Assembly (NCBI GenBank): GCA_035765195.1
Contig: DASTYC010000025.1
Coordinates: 1 to 64,000 of the forward strand
Length of the DNA stretch: 64,000 nt
Direction of reading: 5' to 3'
From: CALAED01 sp035765195
GTDB lineage: Bacteria > Actinomycetota > Actinomycetes > Streptosporangiales > Streptosporangiaceae
Shown here: piece after piece, positions 15,173-23,300 of the stretch
Numbering within the stretch: position 1 is the stretch's first letter
Layout: each line of letters starts with the position of its first letter
The notes under the pieces: model-generated
Seen by the model: only the letters and a program-made list of their open reading frames with translations
Database searches by the model: none
What the model was told of the DNA's origin: nothing
Position numbers and translations under genes: made by a program

Positions 15173-15245
15173 GCCCCCGTCGTCTAGTGGCCTAGGACGC
15201 CGCCCTCTCAAGGCGGTAACGGCGGTTCGAATCCGCTCGGGGGTA
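15173..15245 (+). tRNA. tRNA-Glu (CTC)
   Basis: 73 nt. Acceptor arms GCCCCCG/CGGGGGT (terminal G-U pair, as usual for actinobacterial tRNA-Glu), discriminator A and an encoded CCA at 15246-15248. The seven-base anticodon loop is CTCTCAA, anticodon CTC, and the T-arm has GGTTCGAATCC. Accessory genes begin directly after it, so it may mark the edge of an insertion. Confidence 0.95.
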
Positions 15246-15336
15246 CCAACCACACGCACGGCTTGGGGCAGGGCCCTTTCCGCGCGCGCCGACGAGCGAC
15301 GCGGCTGCCTTCAGTGTGAGTGCGGCCCGCGGCTAT

Positions 15337-16287
15337 TCAGCCGGGCCTGGCGGGCAGGGGCGGCGGAGCCGGTAGATGGCGTCGCAGGAAATCGAGTTGG
15401 TCGGTGACGGCCTTTTCGAACGCTTCACCGTGGTAGATCGCGAAATGCCCGACCGGATAGCGCTTGATCTCGCCGCGGGGAGCCCGGGCGGCGTATCGGG
15501 CTGTGGCGGCGGGTGGGGTGACCAAGTCTTTGTCGCAGATGGCGAAGAGGACAGGGCAACGCACTTTCTTGGTGTGGCGGCCGGGCCGGTAGAACGGCAC
15601 CTGCGGCGCGAGCCGAGCGGCGACCTCGTTGGGGATGTCCATGCCGGCGGGCGCGAGGCCGAGAAAGCCGGACACGGCACCGGGTGAGTTGATCAACGCC
15701 GCCGAACGGGGCGGTCCCACGATCGCCACGGTGACTGGAGCCTTGTGACGTATCCGAGCCCACTCATCGCGGAGGACGACCGGCACGAGCTTGGCCAATC
15801 CGGGCAGGTCGATCTTCAGGGCGGAGGCGACACCGCTGGTGAACGGCCCTTGCGCGATCACCGCGGCGATCCGCGGGTCGCGGGCCGCGCTGACGATGGC
15901 ATATCCGCCGCCGAAGGAGGTGCCGAACAGCGCGATGCGGGCCGGGTCGACCTGGGGCAGGGCGCGCGTGTAGGCGATGGCAGCGGCCCAGTCGCCGAGT
16001 TGCTCGGTGATGTCGAGGAGTTGGCGGGGCCGGCCACCGCTCGATCCGAAGCGCCTGTAGTCGAAGGCCACGGCCGTGTAGCCCGCCGCGGCGAAGCGCT
16101 CGGAGTAGGCGTCCAGCCGCATCTCCTTGACCGCGCCGAGCCCGTGCCCGAGCACGACCGCCGGTCCGGCACACGCGGGTTCCGGCACGGGCCGATACAC
16201 CCATGTGGCACAGACTGACTCGCCGGAGGGGAAGGTCACGTCGAATCGCCGGAAGCCCCGCCGGCCCGTTCTAGCGATCTCGGTCAT
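15337..16287 (-). CDS. Alpha/beta hydrolase (dienelactone-hydrolase / X-Pro peptidase-like)
   Basis: 316 aa. Alpha/beta hydrolase fold with oxyanion segment VVLGHGLGAVKEMRLD, nucleophile elbow GTSFGGG, a candidate acid in FAICDKDLVTP and the catalytic His in VGHFAIYHGEAFE. The sequence resembles the CocE/DUF1100-type hydrolases that act on esters or lactones. No signal peptide, so cytosolic. The ATG overlaps the stop of the upstream membrane protein gene by 4 nt (ATGA), showing translational coupling. The AraC-type gene upstream on the same strand may govern this pair. Confidence 0.87.
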   Translation of the reverse strand: MTEIARTGRRGFRRFDVTFPSGESVCATWVYRPVPEPACAGPAVVLGHGLGAVKEMRLDAYSERFAAAGYTAVAFDYRRFGSSGGRPRQLLDITEQLGDWAAAIAYTRALPQVDPARIALFGTSFGGGYAIVSAARDPRIAAVIAQGPFTSGVASALKIDLPGLAKLVPVVLRDEWARIRHKAPVTVAIVGPPRSAALINSPGAVSGFLGLAPAGMDIPNEVAARLAPQVPFYRPGRHTKKVRCPVLFAICDKDLVTPPAATARYAARAPRGEIKRYPVGHFAIYHGEAFEKAVTDQLDFLRRHLPAPPPLPARPG

Positions 16288-17024
16288 GGCGTTCCGTCCC
16301 AGCCGGCTTCGGGCGGCTCGGCGGCGCCCCGCAGCGGCCGAGCACCGCCGGCATCCGCGTCACCGGCGCGGCGCTTGAAGATCTGTGCGATCCACAAGTG
16401 CCAGGCGGGACCCGTGACGAAGGTGACCGTCCCGGCTCCGAGCAGGAGGAACCAGGTCGCTCCGGTCAGGAACGCCAGGAATGCCATCCAGAAGCTCGTC
16501 GCCTTCGCGATGCTGAGGAGGACGAAGCCCGTCGGCCAGGTCGGCTCGCCGCGCATGACACCGGCCATGATCCACACCCAGGCCCCGACGAAGACGAGCT
16601 CGAACATCATGCCCCACTCGAGCGGGGCGAGCGTATTCAGGATCGCGCCGGGGTTCGCATCCCGCGGGCTGCTGAACATCGCCCACGAGAAGAAGGCGAT
16701 CGTTCCGCCGTGCCCGAGGTAGGCCAATGCCGCTCCGAATCGAGCGAAGCCGGCGTTCGACGGCTCGATCAGGGCTCTTTCCGCGGGCGTGATCGCCATC
16801 CCGAGCACGGCGATGAGCACCAATGCCCCGCACATCACCCGAAACGCCGCCGGGCTTTCGGCGACGAGCGCGGCGAAATCGTCATCGGCCAGTCGATCGA
16901 CGCCCACAGCGAGCGCCGCCACCCCGATGACGAGGAACAACGCGCTCTGTATGACCGAAACGAACGCCCCCAGCCCAAGGACGGAAACTTCAGACGCCGG
17001 CGCGTCGGAGACTCGTTGTTTCAT
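16284..17024 (-). CDS. Multi-span membrane protein, function unknown
   Basis: 246 aa from ATG 17022-17024 (GGAG upstream); the frame extends to 17117 without a better site. About six hydrophobic segments are visible, including LGAFVSVIQSALFLVIGVAALAVG, VMCGALVLIAVLGMAI, FGAALAYLGHGGTIAFFSWAMF, MMFELVFVGAWVWIMAGVM and FLAFLTGATWFLLLGAGTVTF. The C-terminal 30 residues are polar and cytoplasmic. I recognise no family motif. It is coupled to the following alpha/beta hydrolase by a 4-nt overlap and sits 117 nt after an AraC-type regulator gene on the same strand. Confidence 0.75.
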   Translation of the reverse strand: MKQRVSDAPASEVSVLGLGAFVSVIQSALFLVIGVAALAVGVDRLADDDFAALVAESPAAFRVMCGALVLIAVLGMAITPAERALIEPSNAGFARFGAALAYLGHGGTIAFFSWAMFSSPRDANPGAILNTLAPLEWGMMFELVFVGAWVWIMAGVMRGEPTWPTGFVLLSIAKATSFWMAFLAFLTGATWFLLLGAGTVTFVTGPAWHLWIAQIFKRRAGDADAGGARPLRGAAEPPEAGWDGTP

Positions 17025-17141
17025 GGCGTCTCCGCAGATGGTCTTCGGTGCGGGGCTTACATCTCCACTGTCGCGCGCGCGAGGCTCCCGGGGCTTGAAC
17101 AGATCCGCTGTGTCCACTCCGGCTGTGCCCGCCCGGGCCCG

Positions 17142-17930
17142 TCACCCGCGGCCGGGTGCCGGTCCGACCTCCCACTGTGCGTTGCCGACGACTGTGGAGG
17201 GGGACATCCCGAACGCGCGCCGGAACGTACGCGACAGGTGGGCCGAATCGGCGAAACCCGCGGCATACGCCGCGTCGGTGAGATTCGCTCCCGCCGCCAA
17301 CGCCGTGCCTGCCTCGCGTAGCCGCAGCCAGCGGACGTAGGCCGGGACCGATATCCCGACCTCGGTGTTGAACAGGTGCGACAGTCGGCCGGCAGACAAG
17401 CCCACCGTGTCCGCGAGCGCCGGCACCCGGATCGGACGGTCGAGCGACCCGGGCAGGTCCGCCAGCACCTGTGTGACGGCAGGATGCTCCGTGGGCATCG
17501 ATGGCGATGGCCACAACGCCGGTAGTCGCAGCCGCTCGGCGAGAGCTTGCGCATCGGCCCACGTGCGGACGGCGTGCTCGGCGATCTCGGTCAGCCTGCC
17601 GCCGGCGGAACTCCAGTCTCGCGGCTCCGGGCCGGAACCCGCGGCCAGCCGACGGCCCGTCGGCGACGTCGGCTCCAGGTAGAGCAGGAGCGCGGCAGCG
17701 GTCGGCCTCGTGGTGGAGTGCGCGACGTTGGACGGCACCACGGCCCGGACGCAGTCAACCTCTCGACCGCCGTCGTCTCGCAGCACAAACCGTCCGCTCA
17801 GCGCCACCAGGACCTGGACGGCCCAGTGCCGATGCCGCGCCACAGGGCCCGCCGCACCGGCATATACCAGCCAGCCCGGCCCAAGGTAGATCGTGCCGCG
17901 CCAAAGATCCGCAATCCCCATCGCCGCCAC
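17142..17930 (-). CDS. AraC-family transcriptional regulator
   Basis: 262 aa (GTG/ATG choices at 17930 or 17921). The N-terminal half resembles a cupin sensor (WLVYAGAAGPVARHRHWAVQVLVALSGRFVL with a His pair). The C-terminal 100 residues hold the two AraC helix-turn-helices: RVPALADTVGLSAGRLSHLFNTEVGISVPAYVRWLRL and DAAYAAGFADSAHLSRTFRRAFGMSPS. The ligand is unknown. It lies upstream of, and in line with, the membrane protein/hydrolase pair and divergent from the repeat-tailed membrane protein at 18094, so either could be its target. Confidence 0.87.
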   Translation of the reverse strand: MAAMGIADLWRGTIYLGPGWLVYAGAAGPVARHRHWAVQVLVALSGRFVLRDDGGREVDCVRAVVPSNVAHSTTRPTAAALLLYLEPTSPTGRRLAAGSGPEPRDWSSAGGRLTEIAEHAVRTWADAQALAERLRLPALWPSPSMPTEHPAVTQVLADLPGSLDRPIRVPALADTVGLSAGRLSHLFNTEVGISVPAYVRWLRLREAGTALAAGANLTDAAYAAGFADSAHLSRTFRRAFGMSPSTVVGNAQWEVGPAPGRG

Positions 17931-18012
17931 CGTATCCGCCGGTGGTATGCAAACACCTTGCCGGTAACTGCGGTGACCTTTGGGCGAGAAGTGCTTAAAA
18001 GGAATGTTTGTG

Positions 18013-18042
18013 TTGACGCGTTGAGTGACGCTTCGACAACCT
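18013..18042 (+). promoter_or_regulatory. Candidate promoter of the repeat-tailed membrane protein
   Basis: TTGACG (18013-18018) and CAACCT (18037-18042) are separated by 18 nt in the intergenic region, giving a start about 45 nt before ATG 18094. The -35 is good and the -10 poor. Confidence 0.35.
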
Positions 18043-18093
18043 AGCGGGACGCCCGAACCAGACGAGAGCGATGCCTCGCCCGAGAGGAAAACG

Positions 18094-18750
18094 ATGCGTT
18101 CGACCGACTATTCGTGGCAGGAGCAGACACACGCCGATGCGGGCCGACTGTGGGCGGGAGGCGCGGTGACCGCACTGGTCGCGGCCGGCGTGGCATGGAT
18201 CGGCGTGATGGTGCTGCACCGGCTGCTGGACGCCCCCATCCTGAGCCCGGGCGGACTGCGGCAGGCGGCCGATTACGCGATGGTCGCCTTCCCGGTCGGG
18301 GCGGCGATCGCCACCCTGCTCGCGACCGGTCTGGTCCATCTGCTCATGGAGGCCACGTCGCAGCCCTCGCAGTTCTTCGGCTGGATCGCCTCGCTCGTCG
18401 TGGCGCTGGTCATCCTCCAGGTGTTCCTGCACGAGGCCGAGATGCTCACCAAGATCGAGACCGCGGCGTTCTACCTGCTGATGGGCGTCGCCATCATCTC
18501 CTCGCTGCTCGGAGTGTCCCGCTCCGCCGTGCGCTACCACCGGCACCAGTCCTACCAGGACAACCGAGCGGACCCGGCCGGCTACGGCTACCCCGACGAC
18601 GGTCCCTACGGCGACCGTCGCTACGGTGACCGTCCCTACGCTGACCGTCCCTACGGCGACCGTCCCTACGGCGACCGTCCCTACGCTGACCGTCCCTACG
18701 GCGACCGCGCCTACCGGGGCGGCGGCCACCCCAACTCACCTTGGCGCTGA
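18094..18750 (+). CDS. Four-span membrane protein with C-terminal PYGDR repeats
   Basis: 218 aa from ATG 18094, preceded by GAGAGG. Four spans: GAVTALVAAGVAWIGVMVL, MVAFPVGAAIATLLATGLV, FGWIASLVVALVILQVF and FYLLMGVAIISSLLGV. The membrane part resembles the actinobacterial DUF6069 type. A hydrophilic tail of about 50 residues follows with seven 5-residue units PYGDR, RYGDR or PYADR encoded by 15-bp tandem repeats (18604-18708). Tyr/Pro/Arg-rich tails of this kind may mediate self-association. Repeat number probably varies between strains. Function unknown. Confidence 0.72.
   Translation: MRSTDYSWQEQTHADAGRLWAGGAVTALVAAGVAWIGVMVLHRLLDAPILSPGGLRQAADYAMVAFPVGAAIATLLATGLVHLLMEATSQPSQFFGWIASLVVALVILQVFLHEAEMLTKIETAAFYLLMGVAIISSLLGVSRSAVRYHRHQSYQDNRADPAGYGYPDDGPYGDRRYGDRPYADRPYGDRPYGDRPYADRPYGDRAYRGGGHPNSPWR
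18604..18708 (+). repeat. 15-bp tandem repeat, seven units, in coding sequence
   Basis: Seven in-frame copies of CCCTACGGCGACCGT-type units, with substitutions giving PYGDR, RYGDR and PYADR. Copies 2 to 7 differ from the first at only a few positions, pointing to recent unit duplication by slippage or unequal exchange. Confidence 0.9.
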
Positions 18751-18800
18751 CCCCGCGCCGTTGAGGGCCGCTCAGCGTCCGAGGGCGGCCCGGTCCGCGC

Positions 18801-19421
18801 TCAGATCAGCCAGCGGGCGCGCCGCACGAACGGGAGCCTGGCCCAGATCCGGCCGAGGCCCCAGGTGTTGCCCGCGTAGGTGGCCGCGAGCGCGACGAGG
18901 ACGACGGCGTAGATGACGTGGTAGTCGACGATCGGGTTGGTCGACATGCTCGGCTCGCCGGCCGCTGTGGTCTTGTCGAGCGGCCATTCGGCGATCCACA
19001 TGAACGCCATCATGACGGTGCCCGCCAGCGCGGCGATCCGTAGCGCCACACCGAGGATGAGGGCCACCGCGATGCCGGCGAGGCCGCCCATGAACAGCCA
19101 GTCCGCCCAGGCCTGCCCTGCCCACTCATGGAAGGTCGATTGCATGGGGCCGACCTCCACGCCGCTCAAGAACCCCTTGGTGGGGGATCCGCCGTTGAGC
19201 CAGGCGTTCTTCGAGGGCGTCGTGTAGCCGAACCCGAAGGTCTTGTCGAGGAACGCCCACAAGAACACAAATCCCATCGCCAGCCGGACCACGGCCATCA
19301 CCATCGCCGACGTGGGCGTCATCACCGCACCGTGCCGCGGCGCCGTACGGGCCGCGCTGCGCGGCGGGATCTGCAGTGAGTCGGTGAGCCGAATCTGCTC
19401 TCGCTCCTGCTGAACGGTCAT
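18801..19421 (-). CDS. DoxX-like membrane protein
   Basis: 206 aa; ATG 19419-19421 with GGAGGGAG about 8 nt before. After a 35-residue polar N-terminus come four hydrophobic spans: MVMAVVRLAMGFVFLWAFLDKTFGFGY (the DoxX-type first span with its Asp-Lys), WLFMGGLAGIAVALILGVAL, IAALAGTVMMAFMWIA and VIYAVVLVALAATY. DoxX relatives include subunits of thiosulfate:quinone oxidoreductase and membrane redox partners; for this branch the role is unproven. It converges with the repeat-tailed protein gene and does not share its promoter. Confidence 0.82.
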   Translation of the reverse strand: MTVQQEREQIRLTDSLQIPPRSAARTAPRHGAVMTPTSAMVMAVVRLAMGFVFLWAFLDKTFGFGYTTPSKNAWLNGGSPTKGFLSGVEVGPMQSTFHEWAGQAWADWLFMGGLAGIAVALILGVALRIAALAGTVMMAFMWIAEWPLDKTTAAGEPSMSTNPIVDYHVIYAVVLVALAATYAGNTWGLGRIWARLPFVRRARWLI

Positions 19422-19604
19422 CTGTCAACTCCCTCCAGAACACGCCGGCGGGCTCGGGAGCGTCGTCCGCCACGCTGCACGGGTGACGTCCCCGCAGCTC
19501 ACCGACGGCCAGCCCCCCGTTTACCCGCTGTGACGGCACCAAAACCGACCCCCGCCGGACCCAAGACCTGGGAATCGCTGATGGCCTGACCGCTCAGCGG
19601 TCGC

Positions 19605-19635
19605 AGGAGCCCGGGGCCTCTCGTCCCGGGGCTCC
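19605..19635 (-). terminator. Hairpin downstream of the Rhs operon
   Basis: AGGAGCCC and GGGCTCCT pair, with an inner GGG/CCC extension after a mismatch, about 37 nt beyond the stop of the immunity-like gene. It probably ends the YbaB-WXG-WXG-Rhs-immunity transcript. The rest of 19422-19672 shows no gene. Confidence 0.55.
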
Positions 19636-19672
19636 TCGCGCCGGCGGCCGCGGGTGGCCACGGCCCGTGGCG

Positions 19673-20341
19673 TTACTCGGCCAGCCCCGCCTTGCGGACC
19701 TGTTCGAACTCTTCGAGGTCACGGGCGAAGTTCTTGGACCGCCGGCTGACGACGGCGACGATCGAGTCGAAGGGCGTGGACTCGAACCGCGAGGCCGCGA
19801 TGCCCGGGCCGATCGGCAGCCGGTCCTTGGCGGGGGTGATGACCTCGCGACGCAACAGGAACTGCGTCTCCGGGTCGCGGCGGACGAGGTCGCCGGGCAC
19901 CATGTAGAAGTCGGCGTCGCTGAACTCCGCCGCGGAGATGTCGAGCGCCCAGTCGACGTCCTTGTAGTAGGCGACCATGGCGGCGGTTATCGCGGCCCGC
20001 GTCTCCTCCGGCACCCCGCGGCTCACCGGGGTGGTCAGGATCGGTCCGATCTTGCCCTTGAGCGTCACATGCTTGAACAGGCACCCGCCCAGCCCCTGGT
20101 GTTTGGTGGTCAGGCCGTCCACGGTGACGTCCTCGAAGCGCACCCCCTCCACCGAACAGTTGTCGGCGCGGCACCTGGTGGCGGTGACGTCCCGGACGAC
20201 GAACCCGAACTCGGGGTCGTCCTGCTGGCCGAACACGCACCCCGTGAACGTGACCCGGTCGAGGTCGAGCCCGCTGTAGGTGTGGCCGGTGCCGTAGCTG
20301 CGCAGATGTTCGAAGGACCGACGGCTGAGCTGCTGGCGCAT
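19673..20341 (-). CDS. Candidate immunity protein of the Rhs toxin (pentapeptide-like N-terminus)
   Basis: 222 aa starting 13 nt after the Rhs toxin stop codon, the standard place for a cognate immunity gene. Residues 20-90 have short beta-helix-like strands (YSGLDLDRVTFTGCVFGQ, VVRDVTATRCRADNCSVEGVRFEDVTVDGL) resembling pentapeptide or right-handed parallel beta-helix repeats; residues 100-222 form a polar alpha/beta region (EETRAAITAAMVAYYKDVDWALD). No signal peptide, so cytosolic, as needed to neutralise an incoming toxin. I recognise no named Imm family, so the immunity role rests on position only. Confidence 0.6.
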   Translation of the reverse strand: MRQQLSRRSFEHLRSYGTGHTYSGLDLDRVTFTGCVFGQQDDPEFGFVVRDVTATRCRADNCSVEGVRFEDVTVDGLTTKHQGLGGCLFKHVTLKGKIGPILTTPVSRGVPEETRAAITAAMVAYYKDVDWALDISAAEFSDADFYMVPGDLVRRDPETQFLLRREVITPAKDRLPIGPGIAASRFESTPFDSIVAVVSRRSKNFARDLEEFEQVRKAGLAE

Positions 20342-20354
20342 GGGACGACTCTAC

Positions 20355-23300
20355 CTACCGGAAGATCTCCGCGAGGGTGTCGGCGGACAACGTCGGATAC
20401 TGCATGACCTGGTCGCCGTGCTGGATGTACGGGCGGCCCAGGTGTTCGCTGAGCGAGCTGGCACTGCCGCCGGTCACATCGACGCCGTAGCCGCCGTCGC
20501 CGATCCTGAAGTCGGGCACCGCCTGGCCCGGCATCGAGTTCCCGAGGTGGGTGACGTTGGGATCGCCCAGCACCGACGGGTCGGCGGCCACGCCACGCTC
20601 GATGCTGGTGCCCGCGAACGCCCGCTGCAGGTAGGGCTCCTCGATGCCGCGCCGCAGCTCACCGGGCCTGAGGTTGTCCCTGATCGCCTGCGGGTCGCCG
20701 GAGACCCGGTCCACGGCGCCGCGCAGATTGTCATAGCTGGCGCGGTCGGTGGCGTTGAGGGCCTCCCTGGAGCCCACGGGGTAGGGCGCGAGGCCGAACG
20801 GGTCGACGGCGTAGAGCGGGTTCGCGACGTAGGCGTGGTGGTTGGGGGCGGGCAGCAGTCCGACGGGGTCGGGGGAGGCGTAGCCGCCGCTCGCCGGATC
20901 GTAGTAGCGGAAGTAGTTGTAGTGGAGGCCGGTCTCCGCGTCGAGGTACTGGCCGGGAAAGCGCAGCGGGCAGTCGGTCTCCCCGCGCGGCGTCGTCAGC
21001 GGCGTCCCCCACAGGCTCGTCGTGTGGTGCCAGGCGATGCGTCCGTCGGGGGTGACCAGCTCGGTGGGGGTGCCGACGAGGTCGGTGACGATCGCGTAGA
21101 AGGCGGTGTCGATCTCGGCCTGGGGCGCGTTCAGCGCCCATGAGCGGCGGACCTGTGTGGCGGCGCGATGGCCGCCGGGTTCCCAGTCCCAGCTGATCGC
21201 GTGGGCTCGCCCGTCCGGGCTGATGGTGACCTGCTCGGCCGGCCGGGCGCCGTCCCAGGAGAACCATGTGGTCGCGGTGACGGCGCCGGTCCGGTCGACG
21301 CGGTGCTTGGCGGTGCGGCGGCCGATGGGGTCGTAGGTGTAGCGCCAGGTCCCCTCGGGAGTGGTCGTCTCGACGAGCTGGTCGTCGGCGTTCCAGACGT
21401 ACGTCCACTCCCGTGTCTGCCCGGACAGCGTGCGCCGCACCGTGCGGACCAGCCGGCCCTGGGCGTCGTGCTCGTGGGTGGTGCGGCCGGCGCGCCGGAC
21501 CAGCGTGCCGCTGTATTCGCGGGGGCCGCGGGCGTCCTCGTCGCCGGGCGCGAACGCCTGAACGGTGTTGCCGAGCGCGTCATAGACATAGGTCTCCGAC
21601 CAGGTCGGGCCGCGTACGGCGGTGACCCGGCCGATCGGGTCGAGGTCGTAGCGCCGGTCGCCGCCGAGCGCGTCGGCGATCTCGACGGGCCGCCCGTCGG
21701 GCCGGTAGGTGTAGGCGCGGCGTTGCAGCGGGCGTGCGGCGGCCTGCGCGGCGCCGTGCGCGGCGCCGCCTAGGCCCGGCTGGTCGTAGGCCCAGATCGC
21801 CTGGGCGCTGAGGCGGCCGGCGGCATCGAACGTCTGGGAGATCGCCGCGCCGGGGCCGAGGAACCGTGCGGTCTCCTGCCCCACCGCGTCGTACTGGAAC
21901 GACAGGCCGCCCCCCGGCACGGCGAGCGACGCCGGCCGGTCGAGGGCGTTGTAGGTCCACGTGGACACGGCGCCCGTGGGGGTGGTGCGCCGCAGCCGGC
22001 GGCCGAGGACGTCGTAGTCGTTGGTGAGCGTGCGGCCGTCGACCGTCTCGGCGAGGATCAGGCCGAGCTCGTCGCGAACATACTCCAGGGTGGATCGCGG
22101 ACTGTCCGCGCGCACGAGCCGGCCGACCGGGTCATAGGCGAACCGGTGCCGCTCGCCGCCGTCGGTGTGGCGCTCGATCACCCGGCCGAGGGCGTCGCGG
22201 ACGAACGACGTGGCCTGACCCGCGCCGTTGACCCGCTCGACCAGCCGGCCCGCCGCGTCGTGGCGGTACCGTACGACGCGGCCGTTGAAGTCGGTCTCGC
22301 CCACCACGTTGCCCGCGGCGTCGTAGTCGTAGCGCCACACCAGGTCGGCGGCGTTGGTGACAGAGGTCAGCCGGAGCTCGGTGTCGTAGTCGAAACGATG
22401 GGCGGCGCCCGTCGGGTCGGAGCGCGCGACCGGCACGTCCAGCGGGCCGTAGGCGAACGTACTCGTGCCGCCGACGGGGTCGCGGTGCTCGACGAGGTTG
22501 CCCTCGCCGTCGTAGCCCCACTCCTCGCGCGCGCCGTCCGGGGCGACCAGCCACGCGGGTCGTCCCTCGATGGTCCAGCCCAGCCGGGAGACCGCGCCCG
22601 TGGCGTCCGTGACGCTCGTGATCCGGCCGAAGGCATCGCGCTCGAACCGGCTCCGCGCGCCGAGCCGCCCCGTCATCCCGACGGGCAGGCCGGCGGCGTC
22701 GCACTCGAACCGGGTGACCTGGCCGAGGGCGTCGATCATGGCGGTCAGGCCGCCGCGCCCGTCGTACTCATAGCGCGTCGTGGCGCCGCGCGGGTCGCGG
22801 ACCGCGGTGAGGTTGCCTCGCTCGTCGTAGGCGTACCGCCACACCGCGCCGTTCGGGTCGGTGACCGTGACCGGCAGCCGCAGCGCGTTGTAGGCGACGT
22901 GCAGCGCGGTGCCGTCGGGCCGCTCGATCCGCACCGGGTCGCCGTTGTCATCGCGCACGTAGCGGGTGGTACGGCCGAGCGAGTCGGTCCGTGACAGGAG
23001 CCGGCCGTATCGATCCCATTCCGACCAGGTCGTGTTGCCCAGGGGGTCGACGACGGCCGTTACCTGACCGCGTTCGTCCAGGTGGTAGGTGGTGTCGTGG
23101 CCGAGCGAGTCGGTCACCACGGTCACCCGGTCGTGGTAGGTGAGCGTGGCGTCCAGGTAGCCGCCCGCGCCCCGGCCCGCGACGGCCCGGCCCTGGTCGT
23201 CGTAGGTGTAGCCGTACCAGTGGCCGTTGGTGTCCAACCAGCGGGTCAGCCGGCCCGCGGCGTCGTACTCGAAGCGCGTCGGCCGGCCCGAGGAGTTGTA

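Noticed and set aside
15173..15245. att site with integrated element at tRNA-Glu
   Set aside because: No integrase, excisionase or repeated copy of the tRNA 3' end was found in the window; only a synteny argument remains, reported as such.
18604..18708. Regular short repeats as a CRISPR array
   Set aside because: The 15-bp units are contiguous, without spacers, and in frame inside a coding sequence.
22146..22994. Plus-strand ORFs opposite the Rhs gene (also at 20340-21143 and 23082-23843)
   Set aside because: They mirror the YD repeats of the real gene and carry no family motif or ribosome site.
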